64,000 nt of DNA from CAVZMI01 sp050011775 (GCA_050011775.1 JBEKIL010000006.1:124001-188000); one strand, 5' to 3'. Positions 18,009 to 27,406 are shown, counted from the stretch's first letter. The notes: a model not told the origin generated them from the letters alone. Program-made: numbers and translations.

Positions 18009-19181
18009 ATGGCAGCAATTCCTCTTAGTTATAATATCCGAAGTCTCTGGACACGCCGCCTCACAACAATCCTAACGATCGGAGGTATTGCTCTGGTTGT
18101 GTTTGTGTTTACTGCAGTTCTCATGCTCGCCTACGGTTTGAAAAAGACCCTCGTCAGCACCGGTTCTGAGGATAATGTGATTGTTCTCCGGAAATCCGCC
18201 GAAGCTGAAATCATGAGCTACCTATCGCGCGAAGATGCAAATACCATCAAGACGTTCCCGGAACTTCGTCAATCGGCGGATGGAAAACCGCTCGTCTCAA
18301 CAGAAGACGTCGTTATCATTAACTTGCTGAAATATGGAACCGGTGATATGGGAAATGTCACGGTCCGCGGGGTATCGCCCGAGGCATTCTCGCTCCGTCC
18401 GCAGATCCGCCTGGCAGAGGGACGGTTTTTTACATTCGGCTCATCAGATGTCGTCGTGGGAAAATCTATTGAAAAACGTTTTGAAGGAGCCCGGCCGGGT
18501 CAGGTACTCCACTTCGGCGGACGCGAGTGGACAATTGTCGGTGTAATGGATGCAAACGGGAGCGGTTTCGATTCGGAAATCTGGGGAGACGTCGAACAAC
18601 TTGGGCCGGCATTCGGCCGTCCCGTTTTTTCAGCAATGACACTGAGCTTAGAAAATGCAAACGATTTTGAAACTCTTAAAACACGGATCGAGGGGGAGCC
18701 GCGGCTTCAGCAGCTCCGCATTAAACGCGAGAAGCAATACTACGAGGACCAATCGCTTCTTATGACCACGTTCATCCGTGCTCTTGGACTTATCATCACT
18801 ATAATCTTCAGCCTCGGAGCGATGATCGGTGCGGCGATCACTATGTACGCTGCGGTGGCAAATCGAACCGTTGAAATCGGGACATTACGCGCGCTCGGCT
18901 TCAAACGAAGGAATATACTCACCGCATTCCTCATGGAATCGATGGTTCTTTCGCTTCTAGGCGGAATCATAGGCCTTTTTCTTGCTACGTTTATGCAGGC
19001 GATAACGATATCAACTACAAATTTTCAGAATTTCTCGGAACTTGCTTTTGGTTTTGCTCTCTCTCCCGATACAATTCTCTGGTCGATGATTTTTTCGATC
19101 ATCATGGGAATTGTCGGCGGATTCTTCCCCGCTGTCCGTGCCGCACGTTTGGATATCGTAACTGCGCTTCGCGCAGGCTAA
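18009..19181 (+). CDS. ABC transporter permease, MacB/FtsX type (second)
   Basis: 390 residues, same four-helix topology as its neighbour: N-terminal helix about 18-42, periplasmic domain, three C-terminal helices with VANRTVEIGTLRALGFKRRN between helices two and three. The two permeases are clearly different in sequence in the periplasmic part, so the transporter is probably a heterodimer rather than the homodimer formed by MacB. The last gene of the cassette. Confidence 0.9.
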   Translation: MAAIPLSYNIRSLWTRRLTTILTIGGIALVVFVFTAVLMLAYGLKKTLVSTGSEDNVIVLRKSAEAEIMSYLSREDANTIKTFPELRQSADGKPLVSTEDVVIINLLKYGTGDMGNVTVRGVSPEAFSLRPQIRLAEGRFFTFGSSDVVVGKSIEKRFEGARPGQVLHFGGREWTIVGVMDANGSGFDSEIWGDVEQLGPAFGRPVFSAMTLSLENANDFETLKTRIEGEPRLQQLRIKREKQYYEDQSLLMTTFIRALGLIITIIFSLGAMIGAAITMYAAVANRTVEIGTLRALGFKRRNILTAFLMESMVLSLLGGIIGLFLATFMQAITISTTNFQNFSELAFGFALSPDTILWSMIFSIIMGIVGGFFPAVRAARLDIVTALRAG

Positions 19182-19304
19182 GTTCATTCTATCTACAAAG
19201 AAAAGGGGGATCGCTATACGGTCTCTCGCTTTTTTTCTATTTCTTTTTTCAATATATTATAGTTTCATGAAATTTTTATACTGAATACAGCAAAGGAAAT
19301 CTCC

Positions 19305-20588
19305 GTGAAAATATTCGATTCCAGAAGGAATCAGCGGGCAATTGACCTTTTTTGTCACCGGCGGCAGTCGGAAACTGGTTCCGTTGAAAAGACCGTGCGT
19401 ACAATCCTCGATCGGGTACGGAGTAAAGGCGATGCAGCTGTCCGTGCATACACGAAAAAGTTCGACGGTGTAAAAATTTCATCACTCATTGTTACACAAT
19501 CCGAGGTCGAAGAAGCATACCGGAAGGCGGATCCGGTATTCATCGAGATTCTTGAGGAAGCTGCCGCAAATATACGTGCATATCATAAAAAACAGTTGCA
19601 GAGTTCGTGGTATTTCAACACGCCGGAAGGAAGCACCCTCGGTCAACGAATCACACCGATTGAAAGCGTCGGGGTATATGTCCCCGGTGGCAAGGCGGCG
19701 TATCCTTCAACGGTTTTGATGAATGTCATTCCGGCTCAAGTTGCCGGTGTCCCCTCAATCCATCTTGTGTCTCCGCCGGATACGAACGGTTGTGTCAACG
19801 ATAACGTGCTGGTTGCCGCTCGAATTCTCGGCATCACCGATATATACCGTGTGGGAGGTGCCCAGGCGATTGCCGCACTGGCATATGGAACAGAGACAAT
19901 TTCGCGCGTCGATAAAGTCGTTGGTCCGGGTAATATCTATGTGGCAACCGCAAAGAGACTTCTTTATGGAACGGTCGGCATCGACAGTTTCGCAGGACCG
20001 AGTGAAATTGTAATCCTCGCCGATTCCGGTGCGCAGCCCGCTTTCATCGCTGCCGATATGCTCGCGCAGGTCGAGCATGACGAGCATGCTTCCGCGGTGT
20101 TGATTACACATGTGAAAAAACTTGCGGAAGAGGTCGAAAGAGAAATCCGGCGGCAGATGAAACTGTTGACGCGAAAAAAAATCGTTGCCAGGGCACTTGA
20201 TCAGAACAGCGCGGTAATAATCACCGGCACGATCGAAGAAGGTGCGGCTATTGTCAACCGTCTCGCACCGGAACACCTGGAAATCATTACCGAAGACTGT
20301 TGGGAAACGATGAAGCTTGTGAAACACGCCGGCGCAATTTTCCTTGGGAACTTTTCACCGGTCGCTGTCGGTGATTACTATGCAGGTCCTAATCATACGC
20401 TCCCGACAAGTACCACGGCCAGGTTTTCATCGCCTCTTGGCACCGAGGATTTTTTTAAGCGGACCAGCGTAATCGCCTATACGCGCGATCACCTCTCGGC
20501 AGTGGCCGAGCGGGTTGCAGTATTCGCCCAAAAAGAAGGACTCCAGGCTCATAGCAAGTCAATCACAATTCGTACACGACGATCATGA
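19305..20588 (+). CDS. hisD: Histidinol dehydrogenase
   Basis: 427 residues from GTG 19305, with AAAGGA upstream. Oxidises histidinol to histidine in two NAD-dependent steps. Signatures: PVESVGVYVPGGKAAYPS-like block (here PIESVGVYVPGGKAAYPS), GGAQAIAALAYGTETI, GPGNIYVATAKR, FAGPSEIVILAD with metal and active residues, VEHDEHA, and LAPEHLEI near the C-terminus. hisC overlaps its stop by 4 bp (ATGA). This pair is separate from hisBHAFI at 43-46 kb. Confidence 0.97.
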   Translation: MKIFDSRRNQRAIDLFCHRRQSETGSVEKTVRTILDRVRSKGDAAVRAYTKKFDGVKISSLIVTQSEVEEAYRKADPVFIEILEEAAANIRAYHKKQLQSSWYFNTPEGSTLGQRITPIESVGVYVPGGKAAYPSTVLMNVIPAQVAGVPSIHLVSPPDTNGCVNDNVLVAARILGITDIYRVGGAQAIAALAYGTETISRVDKVVGPGNIYVATAKRLLYGTVGIDSFAGPSEIVILADSGAQPAFIAADMLAQVEHDEHASAVLITHVKKLAEEVEREIRRQMKLLTRKKIVARALDQNSAVIITGTIEEGAAIVNRLAPEHLEIITEDCWETMKLVKHAGAIFLGNFSPVAVGDYYAGPNHTLPTSTTARFSSPLGTEDFFKRTSVIAYTRDHLSAVAERVAVFAQKEGLQAHSKSITIRTRRS

Positions 20589-21652
20589 ATTTCGTCAATC
20601 GTATTAAACCGAGTGTTCGCGCACTCGAACCTTATTCGGTAAAAGGACTGACAGCACGCATCAAGCTGAACCAGAATGAGAATCCCTTCGATATCCCAAT
20701 GGCGATCAAGGAAAAGGTTCTGTCACGACTTTCTCGTGAGCAGTGGAACCGTTATCCCGAGACATTTCCACAGGATCTCATCAAGGCATTCGCCGGCTAT
20801 CTTCAGTATCCTGCGGAAGGGATCATCGTCGGCAATGGGTCCAACGAACTGATGTACACTATCCTGATGGCTGTTGTCACAAAGGGAACTTCCGTCCTGC
20901 TCCCGTCTCCCGCATTTTTCCTTTACGAGAAGGCGACAAGAATTTTCGACGGCAACGTGATCAATGTGATGATGAACGACGATCTGAGCTACAATGCCAA
21001 CCGCTTTCTCGAAGCGGCCGCACATCATGACCCGTCATTGATCATCATCGTCTCACCGAACAGTCCAACCGCACAATCGATGCCGTACGATGATATCGAA
21101 CGTATTCTGAAAGAAACGCATGCATTGGTTTTGGTCGATGAGGCGTATATCGAGTTCTCCGATAAAAAAAGCTGCTTCGATCTTTTAAAGAAATATCCGA
21201 ATCTCATTATTCTTCGGACACTTTCAAAATCGTTCAGCCTTGCAGGACTTCGGGTCGGCTATTGTCTTGCTCACCCGGAAATACGCAATGAGATTCTAAA
21301 ACCAAAAATTCCATTTACCGTCAATAGATTTTCAGCAATTACTGCGATGACGCTGCTTGACCATCTCGACGTCGTACGCGAGCATATAGAATATATAAAA
21401 CATCAAAAACGCTTGATGGAAGAATCTCTTCGCACAATTGCCGGTGTGACGCTCTATCCGTCGGACACAAATTTCTTCCTCTTCAGGACGGCCCGTCCAT
21501 CATCGGAGTTGATGGATGCGCTGCTGCAGAAAGGCGTTCTCGTGAGAGATGTAAGTTCATATCCGATGCTTGAACGCTGTCTGCGTGTGAATGTCGGAAC
21601 CGAGGAAGAAAACAAACAATTTATTGATATATTACGAAGATTAATACATTGA
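20585..21652 (+). CDS. hisC: Histidinol-phosphate aminotransferase
   Basis: 355 residues. PLP enzyme converting imidazole-acetol phosphate and glutamate to histidinol phosphate. Fold-type I features: KLNQNENPFD near the N-terminus, VGNGSNELM, SPNSPTAQSMP, VDEAYIEFS, the PLP lysine in TLSKSFSLAGLRVGY, and RVNVGTEEEN at the end. Overlaps hisD by 4 bp, so translation is coupled. Confidence 0.95.
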   Translation: MNFVNRIKPSVRALEPYSVKGLTARIKLNQNENPFDIPMAIKEKVLSRLSREQWNRYPETFPQDLIKAFAGYLQYPAEGIIVGNGSNELMYTILMAVVTKGTSVLLPSPAFFLYEKATRIFDGNVINVMMNDDLSYNANRFLEAAAHHDPSLIIIVSPNSPTAQSMPYDDIERILKETHALVLVDEAYIEFSDKKSCFDLLKKYPNLIILRTLSKSFSLAGLRVGYCLAHPEIRNEILKPKIPFTVNRFSAITAMTLLDHLDVVREHIEYIKHQKRLMEESLRTIAGVTLYPSDTNFFLFRTARPSSELMDALLQKGVLVRDVSSYPMLERCLRVNVGTEEENKQFIDILRRLIH

Positions 21653-21672
21653 CAGGCTGTATTGGAGGCTGG

Positions 21673-22419
21673 ATGAAAATTCTTGTGTGCGTGAACCACG
21701 TTCCCGATACTGAAGCAAAGATTAAAGTCGGGGCTGACAATATCACAATTGACAAAACGGGGGTTAATTATATTATCAACCCGTACGACGAATTCGCCCT
21801 CGAAGAAGGTCTCCTGACGAAAGAGAAACTCGGAGGCGAGGTGATTGCAGTCAGCTGCGGCGGCGATGCACATAAGGAAACACTTCGTAAGGCACTCGCG
21901 ATGGGCGCCGACAAGGCTGTCATTCTGAAAGATGATGCCCCGCGAGATTCGTTCGGTATCGCAAAAGCACTTGCCGACTTTGCCCGTGAAAGTGGAGCAG
22001 AAATAGTGTTTACAGGTAAACAATCGATCGACTACGACGGTGCCCAGGTGGGAAGTCTCATCGCTGAAATGCTCGGTTGGCCATCAATCTCTGTAACGGT
22101 AAAACTCGAGATTGAAGACGGCAAAGTGAATGCGCATCGTGAAATCGAAGGCGGACACGAAGTCGTCCAGGCAACACTCCCTGCTGTTATTATGGCACAA
22201 AAAGGACTCAATGAGCCCCGCTACCCGTCGCTGAAAGGAATCATGGCTGCAAAGAGTAAACCCATCGAGGAGAAAAAACCTGTCGCCACTGATCCGAAGT
22301 TACAAGTTTTACGAATGAAAAAACCTTCAGGGAAATCGGCAGGTCGAATTATTGGGACCGATGCAAGTGCCGTTCCCGAACTGGTCCGCCTCCTGCATGA
22401 AGAAGCAAAAGTCATTTGA
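21673..22419 (+). CDS. etfB: Electron transfer flavoprotein, beta subunit
   Basis: 248 residues from ATG 21673, with GGAGG just upstream; the open frame extends to 21649, but only by a TTG overlapping hisC. ETF-beta carries AMP and, with EtfA, passes electrons from acyl-CoA and other dehydrogenases to the quinone pool. Typical segments: MKILVCVNHVPDTEAKIKV-like start, NPYDEFALEEGL, AMGADKAVIL, GKQSIDYDGAQVGSLIAEMLG. etfA follows with 20 bp between stop and start. Confidence 0.95.
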   Translation: MKILVCVNHVPDTEAKIKVGADNITIDKTGVNYIINPYDEFALEEGLLTKEKLGGEVIAVSCGGDAHKETLRKALAMGADKAVILKDDAPRDSFGIAKALADFARESGAEIVFTGKQSIDYDGAQVGSLIAEMLGWPSISVTVKLEIEDGKVNAHREIEGGHEVVQATLPAVIMAQKGLNEPRYPSLKGIMAAKSKPIEEKKPVATDPKLQVLRMKKPSGKSAGRIIGTDASAVPELVRLLHEEAKVI

Positions 22420-22439
22420 TGAAAATAAAGAGGTATTCA

Positions 22440-23414
22440 ATGAAGATAGTCGCATTTGCAGAGCAACGGGACGGAAAATTTAAACAGTCGGCTTTTGAAG
22501 TGGTCAGAACTGGGCGTACGCTTGCCGCTCAGCTTGGGGGAGAATGCTGTGCTATCGTTGTCGGCACGGGCGTGACTTCTATTGCCGCTCAGCTTGGAGG
22601 ATATGGAGTATCACGAGTCGTGGTGGTTGACGATACCCGTCTGAAACAGTATTCCACAACAGCGTATGCCAAAGCAATCGCGACGGTTGTACAAAAAGAA
22701 CAAGCGGCTGTTGTCTTGCTAACGGCAAGTTCGATGGGAAAGGATCTCTCACCGCGAGTCGCTGTCCAGCTTGACGCGGGTCTTGCACCGGATTGCACAG
22801 CGTTGAATATCGAAAACGGTGAAATCGTTGCAACCCGACCTGCGTACGCAGGGAAAGTCCTGCTCGATGTCAAAGTCACATCTGCAGTGAAGGTATTTAC
22901 GCTCCGGCCGAATGTCTTTGCAGCAGGGACAAGCGATGGACAATCAGCAGCAGTCGAGAACATAGCGATAGATTTCGCAGATGCTGATTTTGCCGTCGTA
23001 GTGAACGAAGTCCGGATTGCTGAAGGACGACCAGATGTTACCGAGGCAAATATTGTCGTCTCGGGCGGTCGCGGGATGAAGGGTCCGGAGCATTTCCATC
23101 TCATTGAAAAGCTGGCAGATATTCTGCATGGTGCGGTCGGGGCTTCACGCGCCGTTGTCGATGCAAAATGGCGTCCGCATGACGAGCAGGTCGGTCAGAC
23201 GGGAAAAACCGTTTCACCGTCACTCTATATAGCATGCGGAATTTCAGGTGCCATTCAACATATCGCAGGAATGTCGTCATCAAAATTCATTGTTGCAATT
23301 AATAAAGACAAGGATGCTCCAATTTTCCAGATTGCAGATTACGGCATCGTCGGCGATGCGCTGGAGATACTGCCCGTATTGACACAAGAAATCAAACAGA
23401 AAATCGGGACTTGA
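22440..23414 (+). CDS. etfA: Electron transfer flavoprotein, alpha subunit
   Basis: 324 residues from ATG 22440, with AGAGG 6 bp upstream (an upstream in-frame ATG at 22419 overlaps the etfB stop). Carries FAD in its C-terminal domain, where the conserved SGGRGMKGPEHF, GASRAVVDAKW, GQTGKTVSPSLYIACGISG and ADYGIVGD are visible. The N-terminal domain dimerises with EtfB. Ends where the likely promoter of the next gene begins. Confidence 0.95.
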   Translation: MKIVAFAEQRDGKFKQSAFEVVRTGRTLAAQLGGECCAIVVGTGVTSIAAQLGGYGVSRVVVVDDTRLKQYSTTAYAKAIATVVQKEQAAVVLLTASSMGKDLSPRVAVQLDAGLAPDCTALNIENGEIVATRPAYAGKVLLDVKVTSAVKVFTLRPNVFAAGTSDGQSAAVENIAIDFADADFAVVVNEVRIAEGRPDVTEANIVVSGGRGMKGPEHFHLIEKLADILHGAVGASRAVVDAKWRPHDEQVGQTGKTVSPSLYIACGISGAIQHIAGMSSSKFIVAINKDKDAPIFQIADYGIVGDALEILPVLTQEIKQKIGT

Positions 23415-23438
23415 TTTTAGGAAATTACTTTATAGATT
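23411..23438 (+). promoter_or_regulatory. Possible promoter overlapping the etfA stop
   Basis: TTGATT (23411-23416), 16-bp spacer, TAGATT (23433-23438). It would drive the bifunctional nuclease gene at 23486. The -10 box is imperfect. Confidence 0.35.
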
Positions 23439-23485
23439 ATCTTTATGTAATAGCTTCTTCGGTACAAAAAGGAGAATGTTGTTCT

Positions 23486-24070
23486 GTGGAGAAGGTGCAA
23501 GTTGATATTCTGGGACTTTCAACAAGTCCGGCAAGTAACGGAGCATACGCGCTTATTCTCAAGGAGGTCAACGGGGACAGGCGCTTACCTATCATTATCG
23601 GAGCATTCGAAGCGCAATCAATCGCCCTGGAAATGGAAGGGATCAAACCACCGCGACCGCTGACACATGATCTGATGAAAAATATCATAGACCAGATGGG
23701 TGCTTCATTAACAGAAATACTCATCAACGATCTGCGCGATGGGACTTTTTTCGCTCAACTTGAACTCGACAGTTCGACCATCAACCATGAAGTAGATTCC
23801 CGGCCGAGTGATGCCATCGCCCTTGCCGTACGCTATGGCGTTCCAATTTTTGTAGCAGAAACCGTGATGCAGGAGGCATCATTCCTTCCTGATCAGGAAG
23901 CCGAAGAAGAAAAAAAACCCGCTGAAAAACACCCACCGAAAAAGCTTGTCCCAAAAGTAACACGACTCGAACAGCTTCGTAATGAACTCAAAGAAGCCAT
24001 CGAAAAAGAGGATTATGAACGGGCGGCAAAGTTCCGTGACGAGATTCGTCGACTCGAGTCAGGAGATTAA
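23486..24070 (+). CDS. Bifunctional nuclease family (DUF151) protein with C-terminal UVR motif
   Basis: 194 residues from GTG 23486, with AAGGAG about 10 bp upstream; the frame is open back to 23411 but without family sequence. Residues 1-130 are the DUF151/BFN domain (LGLSTSPASNGAYALILKE, LPIIIGAFEAQSIALE, RPLTHDLM, RPSDAIALAVRYGVPIFV), reported to have DNase/RNase activity in plant homologues. After an acidic, Lys/Pro-rich linker, residues about 160-192 form a UVR (UvrB/UvrC) motif (RNELKEAIEKEDYERAAKFRD), a pairing module for UvrB/UvrC or McsA. The combination is known in Bacteroidota and relatives. Confidence 0.88.
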   Translation: MEKVQVDILGLSTSPASNGAYALILKEVNGDRRLPIIIGAFEAQSIALEMEGIKPPRPLTHDLMKNIIDQMGASLTEILINDLRDGTFFAQLELDSSTINHEVDSRPSDAIALAVRYGVPIFVAETVMQEASFLPDQEAEEEKKPAEKHPPKKLVPKVTRLEQLRNELKEAIEKEDYERAAKFRDEIRRLESGD

Positions 24071-24105
24071 CTCACAATTCTATTCACCATTATCCAGAGG
24101 ATACA

Positions 24106-24882
24106 ATGCGTATTTTAATGTATGTGATTCTCGGACTTGTATTTTCATGTGCGTTCCTTATTACCACTGTCCCAGCACAGACCGTCGCCGAGATCACAGC
24201 GCAAAGCGATAGCATTGCCGATGTTGCTTTTCAAAACAAACCGGCTCTCGATATATTAAGTACAGCTGCCGATAAATATCCCGGTAACTACAACATTGTG
24301 TGGCGCCTGAGCCGAACCTATAGCGATATGGGAGCAGCGATAAACGCTATATCTGATGAACAGAAGACGCAACAGCTCGAATTATACGAGAAATCCCTCG
24401 ACTATGCGAATCAGGCTATTGCTGCAAATCCCGAGGGCTCGATGGGATATACACGGCGAGCAATTGCGAACGGCCGCATTGCATTGTTTAAAGGGGTATG
24501 GGAATCAATCGATCTGGTTAAACAGGTTAAGCACGACTGTGAAAAAGCCATCGAACTCGATACGACCAATTCCCTGGCATATTATATATACGGACGGACA
24601 CATGCAAAAGTAAGCGAGAAGCCAAAACTCTTCCGCTGGCCCCTTGGTCTCGGATGGGGAAATATTGACGAGGCAATCAAGAATTTTGAAATTGCGATTT
24701 CGCTCCGCCCAAATTATATCATGTATCGTCTCGATGCGGCGAAGGCATACATTGAAGAGGATGAATATGAGAAAGCACGTGCTCACTTGAATGCGATCAG
24801 CACCATTCCAAAAGCGTACCAACTGGACGATGATAGCCGGAAAGAAGCCACGGAGCTGCTTGAAAAAATAAAGAATAAATGA
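24106..24882 (+). CDS. Exported TPR-repeat protein
   Basis: 258 residues with a signal peptide (about 1-24, ending VPAQ). The rest is helical with TPR-like repeats, for example YNIVWRLSRTYSDMG, LAYYIYGRTHAKVSE and YIMYRLDAAKAYIEEDEYEKA. It resembles the RMD1-like group of TPR proteins common in the FCB superphylum. Probably periplasmic and involved in protein-protein contact; no specific role can be given. It lies 35 bp after the DUF151 gene and 23 bp before gpmA. Confidence 0.75.
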   Translation: MRILMYVILGLVFSCAFLITTVPAQTVAEITAQSDSIADVAFQNKPALDILSTAADKYPGNYNIVWRLSRTYSDMGAAINAISDEQKTQQLELYEKSLDYANQAIAANPEGSMGYTRRAIANGRIALFKGVWESIDLVKQVKHDCEKAIELDTTNSLAYYIYGRTHAKVSEKPKLFRWPLGLGWGNIDEAIKNFEIAISLRPNYIMYRLDAAKAYIEEDEYEKARAHLNAISTIPKAYQLDDDSRKEATELLEKIKNK

Positions 24883-24905
24883 GAATCTGAAAGGTGACAT
24901 TTAAT

Positions 24906-25652
24906 ATGATGAAAGTCGTCTTGCTCCGTCATGGTGAAAGTACATGGAACAAGCTGAATCTCTTTACAGGTTGGACCGACGTTGATCTCTCGGAAAAAGG
25001 ATTCGACGAGGCACATTCGGCCGGACAGGTCCTGAAAAAAGAAGGGTACTTCTTCGACATCGCCTACACCTCGGTTCTCAAACGGGCAATCCGAACACTC
25101 AATATCACGCTAGAAGAAATGGACCAGGAGTGGATACCGGTGGAAAAATCATGGCGCCTGAATGAGAGACACTATGGCGCACTTCAGGGACTCAACAAAG
25201 CCGAAACAGCCGCAAAATATGGTAATGAACAGGTTACGCTCTGGCGCCGCAGTTACGATATCCCTCCGCCTGCTCTAGAAGAGAGCGATAAACGCTATCC
25301 AGGACACGATCCACGATACAAGAATCTCCCCAAAAAGGACATTCCATTTACCGAAAGTCTTAAACTCACAGTAGAACGGTTTCTCCCCTACTGGCATGAA
25401 ACCATCACACCGACGATCAAATCCGGAAAGCGTGTGATTATCTCCGCTCACGGAAATAGTCTCCGTGCGCTCGTGAAATATCTTGACAATGTCTCCGATG
25501 ACGAGATAGTCGGACTCAATATTCCTACCGGCGTGCCGCTGGTCTATGAACTGGATGAGAACCTGAGGCCGATCAAACATTACTATCTTGGCGATCAGGA
25601 AGCCATAGCAGCCGCAATCAATGCCGTAGCAAAACAGGCAGAAAAAAAATAG
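24906..25652 (+). CDS. gpmA: 2,3-bisphosphoglycerate-dependent phosphoglycerate mutase
   Basis: 248 residues from ATG 24906 with AAAGGTG upstream; an ATG one codon later is also possible. Interconverts 2- and 3-phosphoglycerate in glycolysis. Active-site LLRHGESTWN carries the phospho-histidine; TSVLKRAIRTL, ERHYGALQGLNK, the second histidine in SAHGNSLRAL, and NIPTGVPLVYEL are all as in the dPGM family. Length is normal. Confidence 0.96.
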   Translation: MMKVVLLRHGESTWNKLNLFTGWTDVDLSEKGFDEAHSAGQVLKKEGYFFDIAYTSVLKRAIRTLNITLEEMDQEWIPVEKSWRLNERHYGALQGLNKAETAAKYGNEQVTLWRRSYDIPPPALEESDKRYPGHDPRYKNLPKKDIPFTESLKLTVERFLPYWHETITPTIKSGKRVIISAHGNSLRALVKYLDNVSDDEIVGLNIPTGVPLVYELDENLRPIKHYYLGDQEAIAAAINAVAKQAEKK

Positions 25653-25670
25653 AGCGATCATATTTTTATA

Positions 25671-25702
25671 AAAAGCGATCCCCATCCAGAGATCGTTTTT
25701 TT
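25671..25702 (+). terminator. Terminator after gpmA
   Basis: AAAAGCGATC (25671-25680) and GATCGTTTTTT (from 25691) form an imperfect stem with a 10-base loop, followed by a T tract. Confidence 0.65.
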
Positions 25703-25705
25703 ATT

Positions 25706-25755
25706 CCTCAACCTTAACCTCTACCTTAACCTTTACTTTTACCTCAGCCTTGCTC
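25706..25755. repeat. Degenerate short tandem repeat, one strand pyrimidine-rich
   Basis: A run of variants of the hexamer CCTTAA/CCTCTA/CCTTTA (CTCAACCTTAACC, then TCTACC, TTAACC, TTTACT, TTTACC, TCAGCC). On the minus strand it reads as GGTTAA/GGTAGA-type units. No gene lies here; it sits between the gpmA terminator and the thyX promoter. Confidence 0.55.
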
Positions 25756-25791
25756 TTCAGAACTCTCCACGCAATATTTCTGTTAATTTCA

Positions 25792-25820
25792 TTGCCATGT
25801 TATTAAAACTTTTCTATATT
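25792..25820 (+). promoter_or_regulatory. Sigma70-like promoter for the ThyX-like gene
   Basis: TTGCCA (25792-25797), 17-bp spacer and TATATT (25815-25820), giving a start near 25827 and a leader of about 20 bases before the ATG at 25846. Confidence 0.55.
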
Positions 25821-25845
25821 AAATGATTAATAATCTTTCGCACCT

Positions 25846-27405
25846 ATGAAATTTCTTTCACCCGAGCCACAAGTTACTCTATATAAAGCTTTCCCGAATG
25901 CCTTCAAAAGCATTATCAGTGCAGGCCGGACATGTTATTCATCAAGAGGAATCATTACCGATGAACAACTCGAACCGATAGAAAAATGGCTGCCGCTGGC
26001 ACAGTCGATGTATGAAGCGGGACATCACACGAATTTTCAACATGCACATTTTCAATTTCAGCTGGGTAATATCTCACGCCAGAGCGTCTGGTCGTTTCTT
26101 CACAGTCATCCCTTTTATAATTCTGAACAGGTGAGTCAGCGCTATGTTGAAGTAAAACCCGGTAACATTGCTATCCCGCCACTCGTTGGAGAGGCACTTG
26201 CTCTCTATACATCGACTATCAATTTTCAGGTAGAAGCATATCATACATTAATACGCCTGCTTATACCCATAACAACTGAAGAATATTTTAAGCGGTTTCC
26301 CGCCCGTCAGAATTCTGAAGAGGGGTACCAGAAAAACATTAAAAAGAAATGTCAGGAAATTGCCCGATATATTCTTCCTATTGCGACATTTGCCTGCATG
26401 TATCACACGATCAGCGGTATCACGCTGCTCAGATACTACAGGCTGTGTGAACAGTTCGATGCACCCCTTGAACAACGGATTATAGTTCAGAAAATGGTCG
26501 ATGAGCTTCTTCGTGTCGAACCGATGTATAAAAATATCCTTCAAGAGCCGATAGCTCTTGAAGAAACACCAGAATACGAATTTTTTACCAATCATTATCA
26601 TCCTACGGATATTCTTTCATCAAGGAAGATTTTCTGCGATGAATTTGACCGGAGCCTGACCGGCCGTGTATCAAAATTAGTGGATTACAAGCACCATAAC
26701 GAAGCCATCCTGGCACAGTCGGTCCGCGAAGTCCTCGGAATCCCTCAATCTGATATGAACGATGACGATGCGATCGAACTGGTGCTTCACCCTGCAAAGA
26801 ACCGCCTTCTCGGCGAGACGCTGACCTTGACAACACAATCGAAGCTTAGCAGGACGATGGTTCATCCATTCTATACATTCCGGCGAAAAATAAGCCATAC
26901 CGCCGATTCGCAGGATCAGCGCCACCGGATGACACCCGCATCACGTCCGTGTCTGCACACCCATTTTTCCGGTGAGCCGGACTATATCATACCCGAAATT
27001 CTCAAGCGTGATGACAAAGCATTAAAGTTTTACACTGAGGCGATGGACCAGGTCTGGTCGGCTATCAATACATTGAAAAATTCCCACGGCGTAAGCGACG
27101 AGTTTGCGCTCTACCTTCTCCCCAATGCAGTCAGCATCCGGTACACCGAATCAGCAGATCTTCTAAATCTGCATCACAAACTCAAGATGCGGCTCTGCTA
27201 TAATGCACAGGAAGAAATCTGGAAGGCTTCGCTTGACGAAGCCGAGCAAATATGCGAAGTCAATCCACGGATCGGAAAATACCTACTTCCTCCCTGTTCA
27301 ATCCGCGATCTCGCAGGAATACAACCGCCCTGTCCGGAGGGTAATCGCTACTGCGGTATTAAAGTATGGAAGCTTGATATTTCCGAATATGAGCGGGTGA
27401 TTTGA
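25846..27405 (+). CDS. Long-form FAD-dependent thymidylate synthase (ThyX) family protein
   Basis: 519 residues, about twice the usual ThyX length. The N-terminal half resembles ThyX: SAGRTCYSS, HTNFQHAHFQFQLGNISRQ, then NSEQVSQRYVEV, matching the N-E-x-S-x-R-Y part of the active-site block, but the preceding RHR triad is not at its usual place (SRQSVW). In the C-terminal half, QRHRMTPASRP supplies an RHR element, and CYNAQEEIWKA with AGIQPPCPEGNRYCG resembles the ThyX tail. This looks like a duplicated or split-motif ThyX seen in Chlorobi/Bacteroidota-type genomes. It may methylate dUMP to dTMP, but activity is not certain. Confidence 0.75.
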   Translation: MKFLSPEPQVTLYKAFPNAFKSIISAGRTCYSSRGIITDEQLEPIEKWLPLAQSMYEAGHHTNFQHAHFQFQLGNISRQSVWSFLHSHPFYNSEQVSQRYVEVKPGNIAIPPLVGEALALYTSTINFQVEAYHTLIRLLIPITTEEYFKRFPARQNSEEGYQKNIKKKCQEIARYILPIATFACMYHTISGITLLRYYRLCEQFDAPLEQRIIVQKMVDELLRVEPMYKNILQEPIALEETPEYEFFTNHYHPTDILSSRKIFCDEFDRSLTGRVSKLVDYKHHNEAILAQSVREVLGIPQSDMNDDDAIELVLHPAKNRLLGETLTLTTQSKLSRTMVHPFYTFRRKISHTADSQDQRHRMTPASRPCLHTHFSGEPDYIIPEILKRDDKALKFYTEAMDQVWSAINTLKNSHGVSDEFALYLLPNAVSIRYTESADLLNLHHKLKMRLCYNAQEEIWKASLDEAEQICEVNPRIGKYLLPPCSIRDLAGIQPPCPEGNRYCGIKVWKLDISEYERVI

Positions 27406-27406
27406 G

